Positions 1 through 8,834 of a stretch of DNA of 64,000 bases are shown in pieces. The stretch spans positions 530,800-594,799 of the forward strand of contig JBCCWO010000001.1 in NCBI GenBank assembly GCA_039193455.1, written 5' to 3'. Below the pieces are notes generated by a model. It saw nothing but the letters and a program-made list of their open reading frames with translations, was not told where the DNA came from and ran no database searches. The position numbers were made by a program, and so were the translations under genes. The stretch is from JBCBGF01 sp039193455 (GTDB lineage: Bacteria; Pseudomonadota; Alphaproteobacteria; Rhodobacterales; Rhodobacteraceae). The first letter of the stretch is position 1. Every line of letters starts with the position of its first letter.

Positions 1-456
1 AACAACAGTGTTGCCACAGGCAAGTGGCGCTGCAACCGCGCGCACGGCCAAGGCAATCGGCGCATTCCAAGGTGCAAAGCCGAGCACAACCCCGACAGAT
101 TGCCGTCGTAAAACCGATCGCGTCCGGCGTTCTGCATTCACGATGACCTCGTCCGTCATCAATGCGGTAAGTTCCCCGGCACGCCGCAGCACCTGTGCCG
201 CGACATCGATATTGAAATCGATCCATGCGGGCGCTGCGCCGATCTCGCGCGCGGCGATGTCGGCCAGACGCTCTGTCGCACCGATCATCTCGTCAGCCGC
301 GCGATTAAGGACTTTTGTGCGCTCTTCCGGGGGCGTTGTCGTCCACGACCAATAGGCCTGTGCCGCCTTGTTGGCAGCCTGCTCTGCGGGCGTCGGCCCG
401 CCAAAGATGCTCTGGACAGAAGCAGCTTCAAGCGCTGCGCCTTGGTCGCCAGACAT
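1..456 (-). CDS. aldehyde dehydrogenase, N-terminal part (gene runs off the window)
   Basis: Read on the minus strand from an ATG at 456, the frame stays open to base 1 and gives 152 residues. The protein ends in an FAPWNAP segment followed by GNTVV, the NAD-binding start of the aldehyde dehydrogenase superfamily, and most resembles the vanillin/salicylaldehyde dehydrogenase branch. These enzymes oxidise aldehydes to acids with NAD(P)+. A strong ribosome binding site (GAGGGAGG) lies just before the ATG. The catalytic Cys and Glu are beyond the window, so activity and substrate cannot be judged. The gene is divergent from the AraC-type regulator at 547, its likely controller (inference). Confidence 0.85.
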   Translation of the reverse strand, partial: MSGDQGAALEAASVQSIFGGPTPAEQAANKAAQAYWSWTTTPPEERTKVLNRAADEMIGATERLADIAAREIGAAPAWIDFNIDVAAQVLRRAGELTALMTDEVIVNAERRTRSVLRRQSVGVVLGFAPWNAPIALAVRAVAAPLACGNTVV

Positions 457-546
457 TGTTCCTCCCTCGTGCGGTCATTATCGAGACCGTCACGCCCCGT
501 AAAAGATAGGCTAGAGCCACGGGAAAAAATGTGAATATCTGGGAAT
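457..546. promoter_or_regulatory. divergent promoter region between aldehyde dehydrogenase and AraC gene
   Basis: This 90-bp gap separates two divergently read genes and must hold both promoters. It is AT-richer than its surroundings (for example the GGGAAAAAATGTGAATATCTGGGAATATG stretch split around 520-549, with two GGGAA-type half repeats). No exact operator can be defined by eye. An AraC-type regulator would be expected to bind here. Confidence 0.4.
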
Positions 547-1458
547 ATGTTATCAGAAACTGGCAAAATTCCTATCGATGCGGGATTCCATACCGAGCTC
601 ATCCGATGCGGCCTTCAGGACCGCGTTATCGGCGGACTGGTCGATCTCAGCGCGCAAAGCTGGCGCATCGTCTATCTGCAAAGCGGCGCAGCGCGTCTAA
701 CCGATGGCGACTCCGAGTTAGCGATCGAGGCGCCTGCACTTATCTGGCAGCCGCTCAACCAGGACAGCCAGATCCGCGTACGCGCCGGTTCCGTCGGCGC
801 CTTCCTCCAACTCGGCGACAACAGCCTGACCAACGCCATAGGGCGCAAGCCGGAAGCGGCTGAAATCCGGATGATGACGGGGATGCGTGTCGCCCTGCCG
901 CTTGAAAGCGGTGGGTCTGACGATGCCGATATCAGCCGGTCTTTCGAGCTTATTTTTCGCGAAGGACGCACGACAAAACCGGGGGCCGAGACAATCGTCG
1001 AAGCACAGGTGCGCGTTCTGCTGGTGCTGCTTTGGCGCTACGCAAGCGAGGTTGGACACCTGTTGGGCACAAAGGCCATGTCATCGCACGTAGTCCAGAG
1101 GTTCAGGCACCAGCTCGAAGTTCACTTTCGCGAGCGGTTGGGCGTCGCCGACTATGCAACGCTTCTTGGGACATCATCGGATCGCCTGCACGACGTTTGC
1201 ACCCGCATGCTCGGCCGCCCCCCTTTGCGCCTCATCCACGAGCGCACGCTCTACGAGGCACAGGTGCTGCTTGAACGGTCGACACAAACGGTTGACCAGA
1301 TCGCCGCCCATCTTGGCTTTCGATCTGCCGGCCAATTCACCAAGTTCTTCAAATCCTACATGGGCGTGCCGCCAAGCACTTATCGCTTGTCTTTACGAAG
1401 CGACGAAAGCGGCGACCGCCCGGTGCATGAGCAGCCCAGTCTGGCGGACTGGCCCTGA
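547..1458 (+). CDS. AraC/XylS-family transcriptional regulator
   Basis: This 303-residue protein has a cupin-like N-terminal half with no recognised ligand and a C-terminal AraC double helix-turn-helix at about residues 185-280. The second helix region shows the family pattern (VDQIAAHLGFRSAGQFTKFF, then a GVPPSTYR end). Length and layout match AraC/XylS activators that respond to small organic effectors. It is divergent from an aldehyde dehydrogenase gene 90 bp away, so control of that gene or its operon is the simplest reading. The effector is unknown, but an aromatic aldehyde or its precursor would fit (inference). Confidence 0.88.
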   Translation: MLSETGKIPIDAGFHTELIRCGLQDRVIGGLVDLSAQSWRIVYLQSGAARLTDGDSELAIEAPALIWQPLNQDSQIRVRAGSVGAFLQLGDNSLTNAIGRKPEAAEIRMMTGMRVALPLESGGSDDADISRSFELIFREGRTTKPGAETIVEAQVRVLLVLLWRYASEVGHLLGTKAMSSHVVQRFRHQLEVHFRERLGVADYATLLGTSSDRLHDVCTRMLGRPPLRLIHERTLYEAQVLLERSTQTVDQIAAHLGFRSAGQFTKFFKSYMGVPPSTYRLSLRSDESGDRPVHEQPSLADWP

Positions 1459-1740
1459 GGCTTGCGGACAACACCCGCGTTTGTTCCAGAGCCTGTGGTT
1501 CAGGCGCGTCCGTGTCCGCAGAGGCAATGGCGACGCAAATGGTTCGCCGGGACCCTCGGCGGTGTTGGTGCACGCACCCAACATAAGCCCAGGCAGTACG
1601 GTTACCCCACCCACATCAGCCATCCGTTACGCGCTCGCCACAGCCAGAATTCCCACCAGCGAAAATCGTGACTGGACATACAATTGCAACCCAGATCAGC
1701 ATAGCAGGGCGTATCGGACGACTCTAGGAACACTCAACGT

Positions 1741-2103
1741 ATGGAAGCCGCAGCCCTCATTCTGAGTATCGCGAAAATATGGCTGTGGATCGGGGCGGGT
1801 GTTTCGGCTGTCTTCTTGACAGTTGGTGTGGGGCGCATTGATGACGACGCGGCCGATGCGTTTGTGTTCCGCGTCCTGCTGATCCCCGGCATTTTGCTGA
1901 TCTGGCCGCTGGTCGTGTGGCGATGGTGGCGGCTGGAGCGGGGCGAGCCCTTCATGTCGCGGTATCGCCCCCTGCTGTCGCATACACCGGCGGCGGTGAT
2001 CATGGCGGTTCTGATCGTCACCGCCCTGGCACTGTCGCTGACCGCGCGGCAGGAATGGCCCGCACATATTGCCCCCGAACAACTCTCTGAGGCGGGGTCA
2101 TGA
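1741..2103 (+). CDS. small integral membrane protein, first gene of Rieske/ferric-reductase-like operon
   Basis: This 120-residue protein has hydrophobic segments at about residues 5-27, 39-60 and 82-100, separated by a conserved-looking WRWWRLERGEPF loop. It has no cysteines or recognisable catalytic motif. Its stop overlaps the start of the next gene (ATGA at 2100), so the two are translationally coupled. Position suggests a membrane partner of the downstream haem/Rieske protein, but the family was not recognised. Confidence 0.7.
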   Translation: MEAAALILSIAKIWLWIGAGVSAVFLTVGVGRIDDDAADAFVFRVLLIPGILLIWPLVVWRWWRLERGEPFMSRYRPLLSHTPAAVIMAVLIVTALALSLTARQEWPAHIAPEQLSEAGS

Positions 2104-3140
2104 GCGTCAAATACGTGCCGGTTCAGTGGAACGGCTTCAAGTGGGGCTATGACGCGGTTGTGCTGATCGCGGTGGGCCTGTTCGTGTGGGTGTTTCTGCG
2201 GGTTGACGCCGATGCGCTGGGCCATGAGCGTGCCGTGTCCGGTGCGATCCGCAACGCGCGTGCTTTCGGGGCCTGTGCGTTTGTGCTGATGACGATGATC
2301 CTGTGCATCGGGCCACTGGCGCGGCTTTTTCCGCGGTTCTTGCCCTTGCTTTATAATCGCCGGCACTTTGGTGTGATCACCGCCGCGGTGGCCACCACGC
2401 ATGCCTATCTTGTCCTGGGGTGGTATTTCGCGTTCTCGCCCGTGGATCGGTTCGAAACGGTCCTGTTTGCAAACACCAGTTTCACTAACGGAGTTGCCGG
2501 TTTTCCGTTTGAGGCCTTCGGGATCTTTGCACTGCTGTCTTTGCTCGTGCTGGCGGCAACCAGCCATGATTTCTGGATGAAATTTCTGACCCCGCCGGTG
2601 TGGAAAGCCCTGCATTATCTGATCTATCCCGCCTACGCGGCGGTGGTGGCGCATGTTGCGTGGGGGGCGCTGCTTGATCGCGACAGCTCTGCCTTTGCGT
2701 GGATCGTCTATGCGGGCGCAGCGGCGGTTGTCGGGTTGCATCTGGTCGCAGGATTTCAGAAACGCGCGCCGGCGACCGACGCCCTGGCCGGGTTGGTGGC
2801 GGTGGCCGATGCATCGACGATTGCAGAGGGGCGCGCGCGCATTATCAAGCTGCCGTCGGGTGACCGGGTGGCGATCTTTCGCCATGACGGCGCGCTTTAT
2901 GCCATTGCAAATGCCTGCGCGCACCAAAACGGGCCGCTGGGCGAAGGGCGGGTTGAGGCGTGTCTGGTCACATGCCCCTGGCACGGCTTTCAGTACGACC
3001 TGCGCAACGGCCAATCGCCTGCGCCGTTCACCGAGAAGGTCCCCACCTACAACCTGACGCGGAAAGACGGTGTCGTACTTTTGGACCCCGAGCCCAACCC
3101 GCCAGGAACACCGACCACGCCGCTGCCGTTGGAGACGTAG
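2100..3140 (+). CDS. ferric-reductase-like transmembrane domain fused to a Rieske [2Fe-2S] domain
   Basis: The protein has 346 residues. The first ~220 form a multi-helix membrane domain with histidines at 101, 156, 172 and 185, the sort of pattern used for haem ligation in the FRD/YedZ group. A soluble domain follows with both Rieske motifs: C273-A-H275 and C292-P-W-H295. Rieske domains pass single electrons, so the fusion is a likely quinone- or haem-linked electron conduit (inference). It overlaps the upstream gene by 4 bp and precedes a membrane-anchored cysteine protein by 2 bp, forming a four-gene operon. The electron donor and acceptor cannot be told from sequence. Confidence 0.85.
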   Translation: MSVKYVPVQWNGFKWGYDAVVLIAVGLFVWVFLRVDADALGHERAVSGAIRNARAFGACAFVLMTMILCIGPLARLFPRFLPLLYNRRHFGVITAAVATTHAYLVLGWYFAFSPVDRFETVLFANTSFTNGVAGFPFEAFGIFALLSLLVLAATSHDFWMKFLTPPVWKALHYLIYPAYAAVVAHVAWGALLDRDSSAFAWIVYAGAAAVVGLHLVAGFQKRAPATDALAGLVAVADASTIAEGRARIIKLPSGDRVAIFRHDGALYAIANACAHQNGPLGEGRVEACLVTCPWHGFQYDLRNGQSPAPFTEKVPTYNLTRKDGVVLLDPEPNPPGTPTTPLPLET

Positions 3141-3142
3141 AG

Positions 3143-3904
3143 ATGAGCGAAAGACCCTTCTTTGTCGGATACCTCGGCCTGCCCAAGGGGCTGCGTGGCT
3201 TTGTCTTTTCGGTTGCGGCAATCCTTGTTGCCGGAGCGGGCCTCGTGTCGGCTACAATCGCATTGACCCAGGATGACCCTGGCGAGGGCGCCTTCCGGTT
3301 TGATCTGGCGCGTCAGACGGTGACGGGCGTGGTCGAGTTGACGCCAACGCCGATCCTTCATGTGACCGAAGGCAGCGAACATGTCGCGGTGGGCCACACG
3401 CTGATGCTGTCGGGGGGCGGCAAGAACGGCGCTTTGCCGCGCGCCCGCGCGCTTGAAGGACAGATGGCGACGGTCAGCGGGATTCTGTTGACGCGGGGTG
3501 CGCTGGACATGATCCAGCTGCGCGGCGGGAACAACGGATTGAGTGCGGCGGAAGAGGCCGATCCGGTGGCGCCGCCACCGCCAGAGCCGCTGGGCCGTTG
3601 GCGTCTGGCGGGCGAGATTTGTGACGGAAAATGCGCGGCCGGCGCGATGCGCCCGGGTCGCGGTATCGGGCACAAGGCCTGTGCCAATCTGTGCATTGTG
3701 AACGGGCTGCCGCCGGTATTTGTCAGCACGCAGCCGGTGCACGGCGCGGAATTCATGTTGATCGCTGGTGAAGGCGACAACCCGATGCCCGCGGCGCTGT
3801 ACGACTGGGTTGCGGAATACGTGACGCTGGAAGGCGACATTACCCGGCACGGTGATCTGCTGGTTCTGACCGTCGACACCGAAACTATCGAGCGGACCCC
3901 ATGA
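3143..3904 (+). CDS. membrane-anchored protein with C-x3-C ... C-x3-C motif, unknown function
   Basis: The ATG at 3143 lies 2 bp after the previous stop and gives 253 residues; a longer in-frame opening overlaps that gene and is not used. One membrane helix (about residues 17-42) is followed by a periplasmic part. Near the C-terminus four cysteines (160, 164, 180, 184) sit in a C-x3-C-x15-C-x3-C arrangement with an HKACANLC core, which could bind a metal or cofactor (inference). It overlaps the next gene by 4 bp. I recognise a conserved-looking motif but no named family. Confidence 0.75.
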   Translation: MSERPFFVGYLGLPKGLRGFVFSVAAILVAGAGLVSATIALTQDDPGEGAFRFDLARQTVTGVVELTPTPILHVTEGSEHVAVGHTLMLSGGGKNGALPRARALEGQMATVSGILLTRGALDMIQLRGGNNGLSAAEEADPVAPPPPEPLGRWRLAGEICDGKCAAGAMRPGRGIGHKACANLCIVNGLPPVFVSTQPVHGAEFMLIAGEGDNPMPAALYDWVAEYVTLEGDITRHGDLLVLTVDTETIERTP

Positions 3905-4182
3905 CACGTAAGATCGTCGGTTGGAGCCTGTTCGTGCTGCTCGCAGTCATCCTGCTGTACGTCAGCCGGTTCTGGGACTTTCGGTTTTGGTCCGGCGGAT
4001 TGTTTGGGATCGACATGTTGCGCCCCCAAGGGGGGCTGGTGGCGCAATGGCTGCGGGGAACGCCGCTGGCCCCCTATGAATTGCTGGTCTGGCTTGTCGG
4101 CGGATTCTTGAGCCTGAGTGCCTTTGAATGGCTGTTCTCGCGGCTGTGGCCCTTGCGGGAGCAAGGCGGACAGGAGGACTGA
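3901..4182 (+). CDS. small membrane protein, last gene of the Rieske/FRD-like operon
   Basis: This 93-residue protein has two predicted membrane helices (about residues 7-24 and 58-80) and no motif I recognise. It starts inside the stop of the preceding gene (ATGA), which ties it to the same transcript. Its role is probably structural within a membrane complex formed by the operon. It converges with the Rieske-ThDP gene, leaving 68 bp between the two stops. Confidence 0.65.
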   Translation: MTRKIVGWSLFVLLAVILLYVSRFWDFRFWSGGLFGIDMLRPQGGLVAQWLRGTPLAPYELLVWLVGGFLSLSAFEWLFSRLWPLREQGGQED

Positions 4183-4250
4183 GGCTCGGCCTCACCTGGT
4201 CGACCGGGGTCGCGGTGTCCGCGACCAGAACCCGGCGATCCCATAGCCGT

Positions 4251-6215
4251 TTACACAAGCTCCGCGTCGGTCATGATTTCAACCAAGGCCGGACCGTCCA
4301 CAGCAAGCGCATCCGCCAGCGCCGCTTCGACATCCGCGCCCTTCGTCACTTTCGCACCATGGGCCCCGCAGAGCCGCGCGAAGGCCGAGAAGGATGGATT
4401 GACCAGCGAGGTTTCCCAAACCGGCCATTCGCCCGAACGCTGCTCCTTGGAAATCTTGCCAAGCTCATCATTGTGCAAAAGCACATGGGTGACATCCATG
4501 CCGTATTTGACAAGCGTGGTAAGCTCCATCGCGTATTGGCCGAAGCCGCCGTCGCCGGAGACGGAGATCACCTTGCGGCCCCGGAACGCCTCGAAATCCT
4601 GCGTAGCCGCCCAGGCGCCCATTGCGGCGGGCAGGGCAAAGCCAATGGAGCCGAGATAGCCCGACATCATCACCCGCTGCCCCTTGGTTTCAAAATAGCG
4701 CCCGAAGGAGTAGGTGTTGTTGCCCACATCCACCGTGATGAGGGCATCGGCGGGCGCCACGCGCGAGAGCGCCTCGAAGACGGCGACGGAATGAACGCCG
4801 CGGCTGCCTTCCTCGGCCAGGCGGCCCTGCTTCTCTTCGCGCCACATCCGCCAGCGTTCGGCAAGTTCGGCGATCTGGTCGGGCCCGTCGCCCCGCGAAA
4901 CCTGTGGTGTGATCGCCGTGCAAAACGCCCCGATCTCGCCCCAGACGGGCAGGGTCACCGGGTGGAACTTGCCAAGTTGCATCCGCTCGAAATCCACCTG
5001 GATCGTGGGTTTGCTGCGGTTGATGCCGGTGTGGTTCGAAAATGACGCACCCAGCACCAGCTGCAGATCGCATTCGTTCATGAACCAGCTTGCAATCGGC
5101 GTGCCGGAGCGTCCGAGCACGCCCGCGGCATTGGGGTGGCTGTCGGGGATCAGCCCCTTGCCCTTGAAAGTGGTCACCACCGGCGCGCCAAGCGCTTCGG
5201 CAAGCTTGATGATGCCCTCCCGCGCCTCCCACGCCCCGTGCCCCATGATGATGATCGGGCGCTTGGCGTTCGCGATCATCGCAAGCGCCGCCTCAACATC
5301 GCTGTCGGAGGGTTTCACGACCGGCCCGCTCATCCGGCCTTCGGGTGATCCGGCGGGCGCGTCGCTCGGCTGCGTCTGCACATCATCGGGGAAGATCAGA
5401 TGCGTAACGTCGCGTTCAATCAGCGCCGTCTTGATCGCGAGCGAGGCGAGTTCGCTGTGCCGCGATGTGCTGAGCACCGGCTGCGAAAACCGGGTGACGG
5501 CATCGAAGGCGGATTTGAGATCGATATCCTGAAACGCGCCGGGGCCAAACACTTGGGTTTGCACCTGGCCCGTCAGCGCCAGCACCGGCGCGCGATCCAC
5601 CTTGGCGTCCCACAGGCCGGTCAGCAGGTTCGTGGCGCCGGGCCCCGCAATCGTCAGGCAGGCGGCCGGTTTGCCCGTAAGCTTGCCATAGGCCGAGGCC
5701 GCGAAGGCCGCCGCCCCTTCATGCCGGATGCCGATGTAAGACATCTCGCCATCAACCGTGCGCCTGCGGATCGCATCGGCCAGGCCCAGGTTCGAATGGC
5801 CGACCATCCCGAAGACCCGCGTGACGCCCCAGTTCACCATGGTTTCGGCCATGGCATCGGTCACGGTGCGCGCATGCGGGGGCTCAGCCTCAAGGCCCAC
5901 AAAAACCTCGCCGTCCCGCACGTCTACCGGGTAGGTTTTTTGCCCCGTATCTTCATGCCCGCCCGGCGGCGCGCCCGTCAGCGGATCGAAATCCCAGCCG
6001 TGCCAGGGGCAGCGGATCCAGCATTTGTCATCGATCCCGCGCTCGATCGTGCCCTCGCCGAGCGGGCCGCCCTGATGCGGGCAGTGATTGTCCATCGCCG
6101 CCCATTGGCCATCGAAGTGCGAAAGGCAGAGGTAGAGGTTGCGGGCGGAGACCGTCTTTACGCGACCCTCCGGCAGGTCCGCCGGGCCGACACTCACCCA
6201 ATCCAGATCGCTCAT
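4251..6215 (-). CDS. Rieske domain fused to pyruvate-oxidase-like ThDP enzyme
   Basis: The ATG at 6215, which overlaps the upstream stop (ATGA), gives 654 residues. Residues 1-110 are a Rieske-type ferredoxin (C45-P-H47 and C69-P-W-H72). Residues ~115-654 are a complete thiamine-diphosphate enzyme: catalytic Glu166 in RHEGAA, a central domain ending in KGKGLIPDSHPNAAGVLGRS, and the cofactor motif G554-D-G with N582. The body resembles pyruvate oxidase/acetolactate synthase relatives, which decarboxylate 2-oxo acids. A fused Rieske domain suggests that electrons leave the ThDP intermediate through an iron-sulfur centre (inference). The substrate is unknown. Co-transcribed with the Rieske-GltS gene. 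Confidence 0.88.
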   Translation of the reverse strand: MSDLDWVSVGPADLPEGRVKTVSARNLYLCLSHFDGQWAAMDNHCPHQGGPLGEGTIERGIDDKCWIRCPWHGWDFDPLTGAPPGGHEDTGQKTYPVDVRDGEVFVGLEAEPPHARTVTDAMAETMVNWGVTRVFGMVGHSNLGLADAIRRRTVDGEMSYIGIRHEGAAAFAASAYGKLTGKPAACLTIAGPGATNLLTGLWDAKVDRAPVLALTGQVQTQVFGPGAFQDIDLKSAFDAVTRFSQPVLSTSRHSELASLAIKTALIERDVTHLIFPDDVQTQPSDAPAGSPEGRMSGPVVKPSDSDVEAALAMIANAKRPIIIMGHGAWEAREGIIKLAEALGAPVVTTFKGKGLIPDSHPNAAGVLGRSGTPIASWFMNECDLQLVLGASFSNHTGINRSKPTIQVDFERMQLGKFHPVTLPVWGEIGAFCTAITPQVSRGDGPDQIAELAERWRMWREEKQGRLAEEGSRGVHSVAVFEALSRVAPADALITVDVGNNTYSFGRYFETKGQRVMMSGYLGSIGFALPAAMGAWAATQDFEAFRGRKVISVSGDGGFGQYAMELTTLVKYGMDVTHVLLHNDELGKISKEQRSGEWPVWETSLVNPSFSAFARLCGAHGAKVTKGADVEAALADALAVDGPALVEIMTDAELV

Positions 6216-7819
6216 GCCACCCCTCCGTAGGCCACGCCCGACAGTGCAGCCATGTCCTTTTTCCACGTTGTCAGATCATCCCGATTGAACTGCGACAGGT
6301 GGTCATGCCCGCATGCGCGCGCCATCACCTGCATCAGCTCAACCGAGGCTTCGAAAAAGTTCGCCAACTGCCGGGCGGATTTTTCAACCACAAGGCGGCT
6401 CACCAGATGCGGCTTCTGCGTGGCGATGCCCACGGGGCAGTTGTTTGTATGACAGGCACGCATGGCAAGGCAACCGATGGCCTGCATGGCAGAGTTCGAA
6501 AGCGCGATGGCATCGGCACCAAGCGCCATCGCCTTGATGAAATCGGCCGGTTTGCGCAGGCCGCCGGTGATCACCAGCGTCACGTCCGGGTTCGTCGAAT
6601 CCAGATGCCGCCGCGCGCGGGCCAGCGCCGGGATGGTTGGCACGCTGATATTGTCGCGAAAGAGGATCGGCGCCGCGCCCGTCCCGCCACCACGCCCGTC
6701 CAGGATGATGTAATCCACGCCCACCTCAAGCGCGGCATCGATATCCTTTTCAATATGCTGGGCCGAAAGCTTATAGCCTATGGGAATGCCGCCTGTGCGA
6801 TCGCGCACCTCGTCGGCGAATTCCTTGATTTGGGCCGGTTCCGTCCAATCGGGAAAACGAGGCGGAGAGATCGCGTCTTCGCCCGCCGGGATGCCGCGCA
6901 CCTCGGCGATCTTGCCCTTGTTCTTGGCGCCTGGCAGGTGCCCACCGGTTCCTGTCTTGGCCCCCTGACCGCCCTTGAAGTGGAAGGCCTGGACGCTTGC
7001 GAGCTTGTCCCAGCCAAAGCCAAACCGTGAGGACGCAAGTTCATAGAAATAGCGCGAGTTGGCTTGCTGTTCCTCCGGAAGCATCCCGCCTTCGCCCGAG
7101 CAGATGCCAGTGCCGGCCAGCTCCGCGCCGCGGGCGAGCGCGACCTTAGCAGGCTCCGACAAGGCGCCGAACGACATGTCGGACACAAAGAGCGGGATCT
7201 CCAGACGCAGCGGCTTTTGCGCGTTCGGACCGATGACGACATCGGTCCCGACCGGATCTTCATCGAGAAGCGGCGCCGTCTGAAGCTGAGCCGTCAGGAT
7301 CTGCAGATCGTCCCAGCTTGGCAGCGCGTCCCGCGGAACGCCCATCGACTCCACCACGCCGTGATGGCCGGTTTTTGACAGGCCATCGCGCGCATATTGT
7401 TGGATGAGCCCGTTATGCGGTTCTTCGGCCGTTCCGTGCGACGTATCGGCATAGAGGCCCAGATAGGCGTCACGATCGAAGGGTTGCGGATTCTCCTGGC
7501 CCCAGGCCGCAATCTCATCCTCATCAACCAGGACCTGGTCTTTCTCGATCCACGAGGTGAACTTGGGCAGCTTCTCCTCGTTGGCGTATTCCGAAACACC
7601 GGTGTCGAGCCGGTAATCCCAATTGTGCACTCCGCAGATGAGGTTGCGTCCCCGCACGTGCCCATCGGCCATCAGCGCGCCGCGGTGCAGGCAACGGCCG
7701 TAGAACACCACAACCTCATCGTCGAACCGAACCAGTACAAGATCGACTTCCGAGACCAAGGCGTATTGGGGTTTGCGATCCGGGATTTCGCTATAGGTGG
7801 CGACAGCTACCTTATTCAC
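6212..7819 (-). CDS. Rieske domain fused to GltS-like FMN-binding glutamate synthase domain
   Basis: This 535-residue protein begins with a Rieske ferredoxin (C43-L-H45, C62-x2-H65) and continues into the FMN/TIM-barrel domain of glutamate synthase. Its GltS marks are GGQGAKTGTGGHLPG (283-297), a GGGTGAAP phosphate loop (377-384) and the 3Fe-4S cysteines C450-x5-C456-x4-C461. It has no amidotransferase domain, so glutamine is not an obvious substrate; archaeal-type GltS and N-methylglutamate synthase subunits share this core. It is the first gene of a two-gene operon, coupled by ATGA to the Rieske-ThDP gene. A joint redox role is likely (inference). Confidence 0.88.
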   Translation of the reverse strand: MNKVAVATYSEIPDRKPQYALVSEVDLVLVRFDDEVVVFYGRCLHRGALMADGHVRGRNLICGVHNWDYRLDTGVSEYANEEKLPKFTSWIEKDQVLVDEDEIAAWGQENPQPFDRDAYLGLYADTSHGTAEEPHNGLIQQYARDGLSKTGHHGVVESMGVPRDALPSWDDLQILTAQLQTAPLLDEDPVGTDVVIGPNAQKPLRLEIPLFVSDMSFGALSEPAKVALARGAELAGTGICSGEGGMLPEEQQANSRYFYELASSRFGFGWDKLASVQAFHFKGGQGAKTGTGGHLPGAKNKGKIAEVRGIPAGEDAISPPRFPDWTEPAQIKEFADEVRDRTGGIPIGYKLSAQHIEKDIDAALEVGVDYIILDGRGGGTGAAPILFRDNISVPTIPALARARRHLDSTNPDVTLVITGGLRKPADFIKAMALGADAIALSNSAMQAIGCLAMRACHTNNCPVGIATQKPHLVSRLVVEKSARQLANFFEASVELMQVMARACGHDHLSQFNRDDLTTWKKDMAALSGVAYGGVA

Positions 7820-8006
7820 GGAGCCCTCCTGTTTTGTCGTACGAGTTCTGAGCGACTCGTTGGTCCTTTGCGTGGGTGCATCTCAGCGCAGTTTTTGGCG
7901 CTTGTCACCAATTGGGAACCAGCGTCGAAATTCATCGTCGCGGGAGACAGTCCCTCAAACACCGATAGTCTGATTCACAGCGTAGCTCTTGAAACGACGC
8001 TCGGGA

Positions 8007-8393
8007 CTAAAAGAAAGGGCGGCGTCCAACCCAGTCGATGATCTCCGAGGGCGACCAGATTAGGCAAACAATTACACCAGCTGCGAAACCTGCGATCTTA
8101 AGCAAGCGGGCAAAAGGCGATGTTTTCGCCTCCGCTTCCTCTGCCGCGTCAATGCGTGCACGGGTTTCTTCGGGATTGGCAGTAAACTGTGCAAAACCGC
8201 GTAGAATTGCGGAGTTACCGGCGCGACCGGCCCAATGATCGAAGAGAAGAAGCAACGGAAAACCAGCGACTAGTATCAGAGTCGTGACACCGACACCTAC
8301 CTGAAGCACTTGCAGAAGCGCCATCACAAACACACCAAGCAGGAACCCTAGCGGAACGGCGATCAGAGCTTTCATTCGTTCAATGCGTGACAC
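8007..8393 (-). CDS. hypothetical membrane protein
   Basis: This 128-residue protein has three hydrophobic stretches, at about residues 9-30, 33-50 and 98-118. The middle part (about 70-95) is charged and probably cytoplasmic. The reading starts with GTG at 8393, which has a GGGG ahead of it; an ATG at 8375 is an alternative. No family was recognised. It lies upstream of, and in the same direction as, the Rieske operon, but 187 bp away and with lower GC, so it may be a separate unit. Confidence 0.5.
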   Translation of the reverse strand: MSRIERMKALIAVPLGFLLGVFVMALLQVLQVGVGVTTLILVAGFPLLLLFDHWAGRAGNSAILRGFAQFTANPEETRARIDAAEEAEAKTSPFARLLKIAGFAAGVIVCLIWSPSEIIDWVGRRPFF

Positions 8394-8750
8394 GGTTTAA
8401 CCCCATGGACTGCGCAGGGGTATCTGGACCACAGTTTGATGGCAGAAGTTTGGCTCCTTATGGCTGTCCCTTATGCACTGCATCGTCGCGATGCATGACT
8501 GAAATTTTGAGATTTGGGCTTCGTGCGCTCACCAGGCCCCGGCTTTTGGTCTAGCCCAGCCCACTCTATCCGCGCCGGAAATGCCGCCCGACCAAGTGCC
8601 TTAGATAATTGGATCGAGACCGAAAGCAGCCGGACAGGGCCTATCCCTGCGCCCAGCGTCCAAAAAAGGACCTGCCAATTGAATCACACCATTGTCTGCG
8701 CGCCGCACCATTGCTGATCATCGTGTGCCAGCAAGCAATTGCTAATAATG
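8394..8750. other. intergenic stretch without a supported gene
   Basis: No reading frame here has a convincing start, ribosome site or protein character. It separates a hypothetical membrane protein gene from the 3' end of tRNA-Leu. An AGCAATTGCT palindrome near 8736 lies just downstream of the tRNA but has no T-run. Confidence 0.5.
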
Positions 8751-8834
8751 TGGTACCCGAGGCCGGACTCGAACCGGCACGCCTTGCGGCGGGGGATTTT
8801 GAATCCCCTGCGTCTACCATTCCGCCACTCGGGC
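8751..8834 (-). tRNA. tRNA-Leu (anticodon CAA)
   Basis: Read on the minus strand, the 84-nt sequence begins GCCCGAG and ends CTCGGGT-A-CCA, giving a seven-pair acceptor stem with one G-U pair and an encoded CCA. The anticodon loop contains CAA within GGGGATTCAAAATCCCC, and a long variable arm follows, as expected for a class II leucine tRNA. The TTCGAGT T-loop is intact. Confidence 0.95.

Noticed and set aside
1393..1623. Minus-strand 76-codon frame after the AraC gene, looked at as a lipoprotein remnant (VLPGLMLGAC)
   Set aside because: No ribosome site and no continuity of a signal peptide with a mature domain.
1734..3221. Long minus-strand open frame (495 codons) opposite the Rieske/FRD-like operon
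   Set aside because: The translation is Arg/Gln/His-rich without family features, an antisense shadow of GC-rich coding DNA; the plus-strand genes have clear motifs.
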